Source: Clostridiales bacterium (GTDB lineage: Bacteria > Bacillota > Clostridia > Lachnospirales > Lachnospiraceae). Taken from it: a stretch of DNA of 6,582 nucleotides. The notes beneath the pieces were generated by a model that saw nothing but the letters and a program-made list of their open reading frames with translations, did not search any database and was not told where the DNA came from. This document shows positions 5,382 through 6,582 of this stretch, piece after piece (positions within the stretch are counted from its first letter, which is position 1; every line of letters begins with the position of its first letter). The stretch covers positions 1-6,582 of the forward strand of contig JAHZAT010000095.1 of the NCBI GenBank assembly GCA_019423795.1, written 5' to 3'. Position numbers and translations under genes: made by a program.

Positions 5382-6416
5382 TATCTTACGGAATATTTCA
5401 AATGCTGACGGCAATGCATACGTATTTTCTAGTTCTTTTTTTAGTACCCAAACGTAGTCTTTGCTTTCTATCGGTGTTTTTAAGGAAATTTTTACTCCTT
5501 CCATGTGCCATTCCACATGACTGAAGATATGTTTTCCTTTCCCTGCTGCTTCTACCTTGGCATCTTCCATATGATGCGCAGTCATCCATTCCTTGATATC
5601 TTCGGCATCCATTTTCTTATCTTCATTCGGGAACTCCCATAATCCGGCAAGCAATCCTTTGTCTCCTCGTTTATGGATTGCGATCTGATCGTTGCATTCT
5701 AATAAAAATACAGTCTTATGCTCGATCTTTCTTGCCTTCTTTGGAGTTTTGACCGGTAATTTGTCTATAAGATCTTCTTTGTAAGCTCTACAAACCGTAT
5801 CCCATGGACACTGATCACATAATGGTTTCCCATTTGGCACACAAACTGTCGCACCCAGTTCGATCAATGCCTGATTAAAATCTCCCGGTCGGTCTTCCGG
5901 CATAAATTCCATGACTCTTCTTCCCATCGCTTTCTTTGTCTTATCTTTGAGAATATCAGAATCATCTCCCCACAATCTAGTCAGCACACGAAGAACATTT
6001 CCATCGACTGCAGGAACCTGTAATTCAAATGCGATTGATCCGATTGCTCCTGCTGTATACATTCCAATGCCCTTCAGCGATAATAATTTATCATAATCAG
6101 CAGGCAATTGTCCACCATATTCTTCAACGATCGTCTGTGCTGCTGCTTTTAAATTCCTTGCTCGATTGTAATAACCAAGTCCTTCCCACAGTTTCATCAA
6201 CCGATCCTCATCTACTTTGGCAAGATCATAAACCGTTGGCAGTGCTTCCATAAAGCGATCAAAATACGGCTTTACCGCTTCCACTCTTGTCTGTTGCAGC
6301 ATGATCTCGGAAATCCAGATTCTATATGGATCCTTATTCTCTCTCCATGGTAAGATCCGTTTATTATAATCGTACCAGTGAAGCAATGATCCGCTTAAAT
6401 CATATCGTTGTTCCAT
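5376..6416 (-). CDS. mutY: A/G-specific adenine glycosylase MutY
   Basis: Base-excision repair enzyme that removes adenine paired with 8-oxoguanine, preventing G-to-T mutations. Seen: 346 residues, a normal length. The N-terminal catalytic part has ILPWR (21-25), SEIMLQQTRV (36-45) with catalytic Glu37, a helix-hairpin-helix around LKGIGMYTAGAI (114-125) and catalytic Asp138 in PAVDGNVLRV. Four cysteines for a [4Fe-4S] cluster are at 192, 200, 203 and 209 (C-x7-C-x2-C-x5-C). The C-terminal part (about 233-346) matches the MutT-like 8-oxoguanine recognition domain, with AGLWEFPN (257-264) and the FSH loop at 298-300, a residue set linked to 8-oxoguanine recognition in this enzyme. The ATG start has AGAGGA 6 bases upstream. 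It follows a ComF-like gene end and precedes the importer with no clear terminator between, so read-through is possible. The call is very firm. Confidence 0.97.
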   Translation of the reverse strand: MEQRYDLSGSLLHWYDYNKRILPWRENKDPYRIWISEIMLQQTRVEAVKPYFDRFMEALPTVYDLAKVDEDRLMKLWEGLGYYNRARNLKAAAQTIVEEYGGQLPADYDKLLSLKGIGMYTAGAIGSIAFELQVPAVDGNVLRVLTRLWGDDSDILKDKTKKAMGRRVMEFMPEDRPGDFNQALIELGATVCVPNGKPLCDQCPWDTVCRAYKEDLIDKLPVKTPKKARKIEHKTVFLLECNDQIAIHKRGDKGLLAGLWEFPNEDKKMDAEDIKEWMTAHHMEDAKVEAAGKGKHIFSHVEWHMEGVKISLKTPIESKDYVWVLKKELENTYALPSAFEIFRKIL

Positions 6417-6465
6417 CTATTTTCCTCTTTCTAAATAATATCCTTCAACAAATATACCAGCCCTT

Positions 6466-6474
6466 ATTATAACA
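6466..6474 (-). promoter_or_regulatory. Extended -10 promoter of mutY
   Basis: The minus strand reads TGTTATAAT, a perfect TATAAT with an upstream TG, 49 bases before the mutY start codon. The -35 position (TGGTGT, 17-base spacer) is weak, which extended -10 promoters tolerate. Expected transcript start is near 6459. Assigned by motif and position only. Confidence 0.5.
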
Positions 6475-6505
6475 AACCAGTACACAAAACACCATGGCGG
6501 AAATA

Positions 6506-6582
6506 TCAGGAAAATCCTTTTCCGATTGCTATGCAAAATACATAAACTTCCTGCACTCCCAATTGTTTTAACGCTGTCGTCA
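6506..6582 (-). CDS. C-terminal end of a ComF-family phosphoribosyltransferase-like protein (partial)
   Basis: The minus strand has an open frame entering from the window edge: a partial codon at 6581-6582, then 24 codons ending in TGA at 6506-6508. It reads TTALKQLGVQEV followed by YVFCIAIGKGFS. This fits the conserved tail of ComF/ComFC proteins, where a helix (ALKxAGA), a K/QEVY strand and a final I-G-K/R-G-F or ARG end follow the phosphoribosyl-binding loop. ComFC proteins act in DNA uptake in competent bacteria; in many Clostridia the family is kept with unclear function. The diagnostic phosphoribosyltransferase motif lies outside the window, so the call depends on a short tail. No clear terminator separates it from mutY about 90 bases on. 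Confidence 0.55.
   Translation of the reverse strand, partial: TTALKQLGVQEVYVFCIAIGKGFS

Noticed and set aside
5903..6253. Plus-strand open frames inside mutY and similar ones inside the other genes.
   Set aside because: They are antisense to strongly conserved proteins, have no recognisable domains and lack convincing ribosome binding sites.
5786..6377. The C-x7-C spacing of the first two MutY cluster cysteines, one longer than the C-x6-C of the E. coli enzyme.
   Set aside because: I recall the same CVPNG-type spacing in other clostridial MutY proteins; it is a lineage variant, and all four cysteines and both catalytic residues are present.
6509..6523. Inverted repeat GGAAAA-TCC-TTTTCC near the end of the ComF-like gene, considered as a terminator.
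   Set aside because: The arms are 6 bases with a 3-base loop, lie within coding sequence and have no T run after them on the minus strand.
6418..6581. A second minus-strand frame stays open from the window edge to a TAG just before mutY (about 54 codons).
   Set aside because: Its residues (runs such as FPPWCFVYWFVII) look like translated AT-rich non-coding DNA. It covers the mutY promoter, and the overlapping ComF-like frame is far more protein-like.
1..6582. Searched for CRISPR arrays, tRNA or rRNA genes, insertion sequences, att sites and phage or defence genes.
   Set aside because: No regularly spaced repeats, RNA gene signatures, transposase-like proteins or terminal repeats were seen; the window is almost fully explained by the eight genes.

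Overview
The window is an AT-rich stretch (roughly 37-40% G+C by eye) in which every gene I can support lies on the minus strand, so transcription runs from high to low coordinates. Strong purine-rich Shine-Dalgarno sequences, TTG and GTG starts, lipoprotein signal peptides and the protein families present all fit a Gram-positive Clostridia genome. Sequence flavour suggests Lachnospiraceae (an Anaerostipes-like gut commensal); that placement is inference, not proof.

Right edge to middle. At 6506-6582 lies the last 24 codons of what looks like a ComF-family phosphoribosyltransferase-like protein. Next comes mutY (5376-6416), the adenine glycosylase that removes A mispaired with 8-oxoguanine, with its own extended -10 promoter. 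A 76-base gap then carries a TATAAT-type promoter and a 23-base perfect inverted repeat. It leads into a compact operon for a polar amino acid ABC importer: lipoprotein binding protein (4514-5299), permease (3811-4488) and ATPase (3102-3824). The operon ends in an intrinsic terminator at 3041-3087.

Left part. A second operon starts from a probable promoter near 2950-2978. It encodes a cytosolic protein with a cysteine-rich PAS-like region, a GGDEF domain and a C-terminal receiver domain (1585-2889), then an orphan lipoprotein of the same binding-protein superfamily as the importer's (725-1549), then a membrane-anchored extracellular sensor domain (25-735). From memory, binding proteins and sensors like these sit beside hybrid histidine kinases in related bacteria, which would make this a nutrient-sensing input to cyclic di-GMP. 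Here the sensor gene stops after its extracellular domain, without second membrane segment, kinase or other output. It may be a broken remnant or a minimal sensor.

Most of the window is ordinary. The points worth a second look are the stub sensor, the altered ligand site of the orphan binding protein, the GGDEF-receiver architecture, and two palindromes in the promoter regions.
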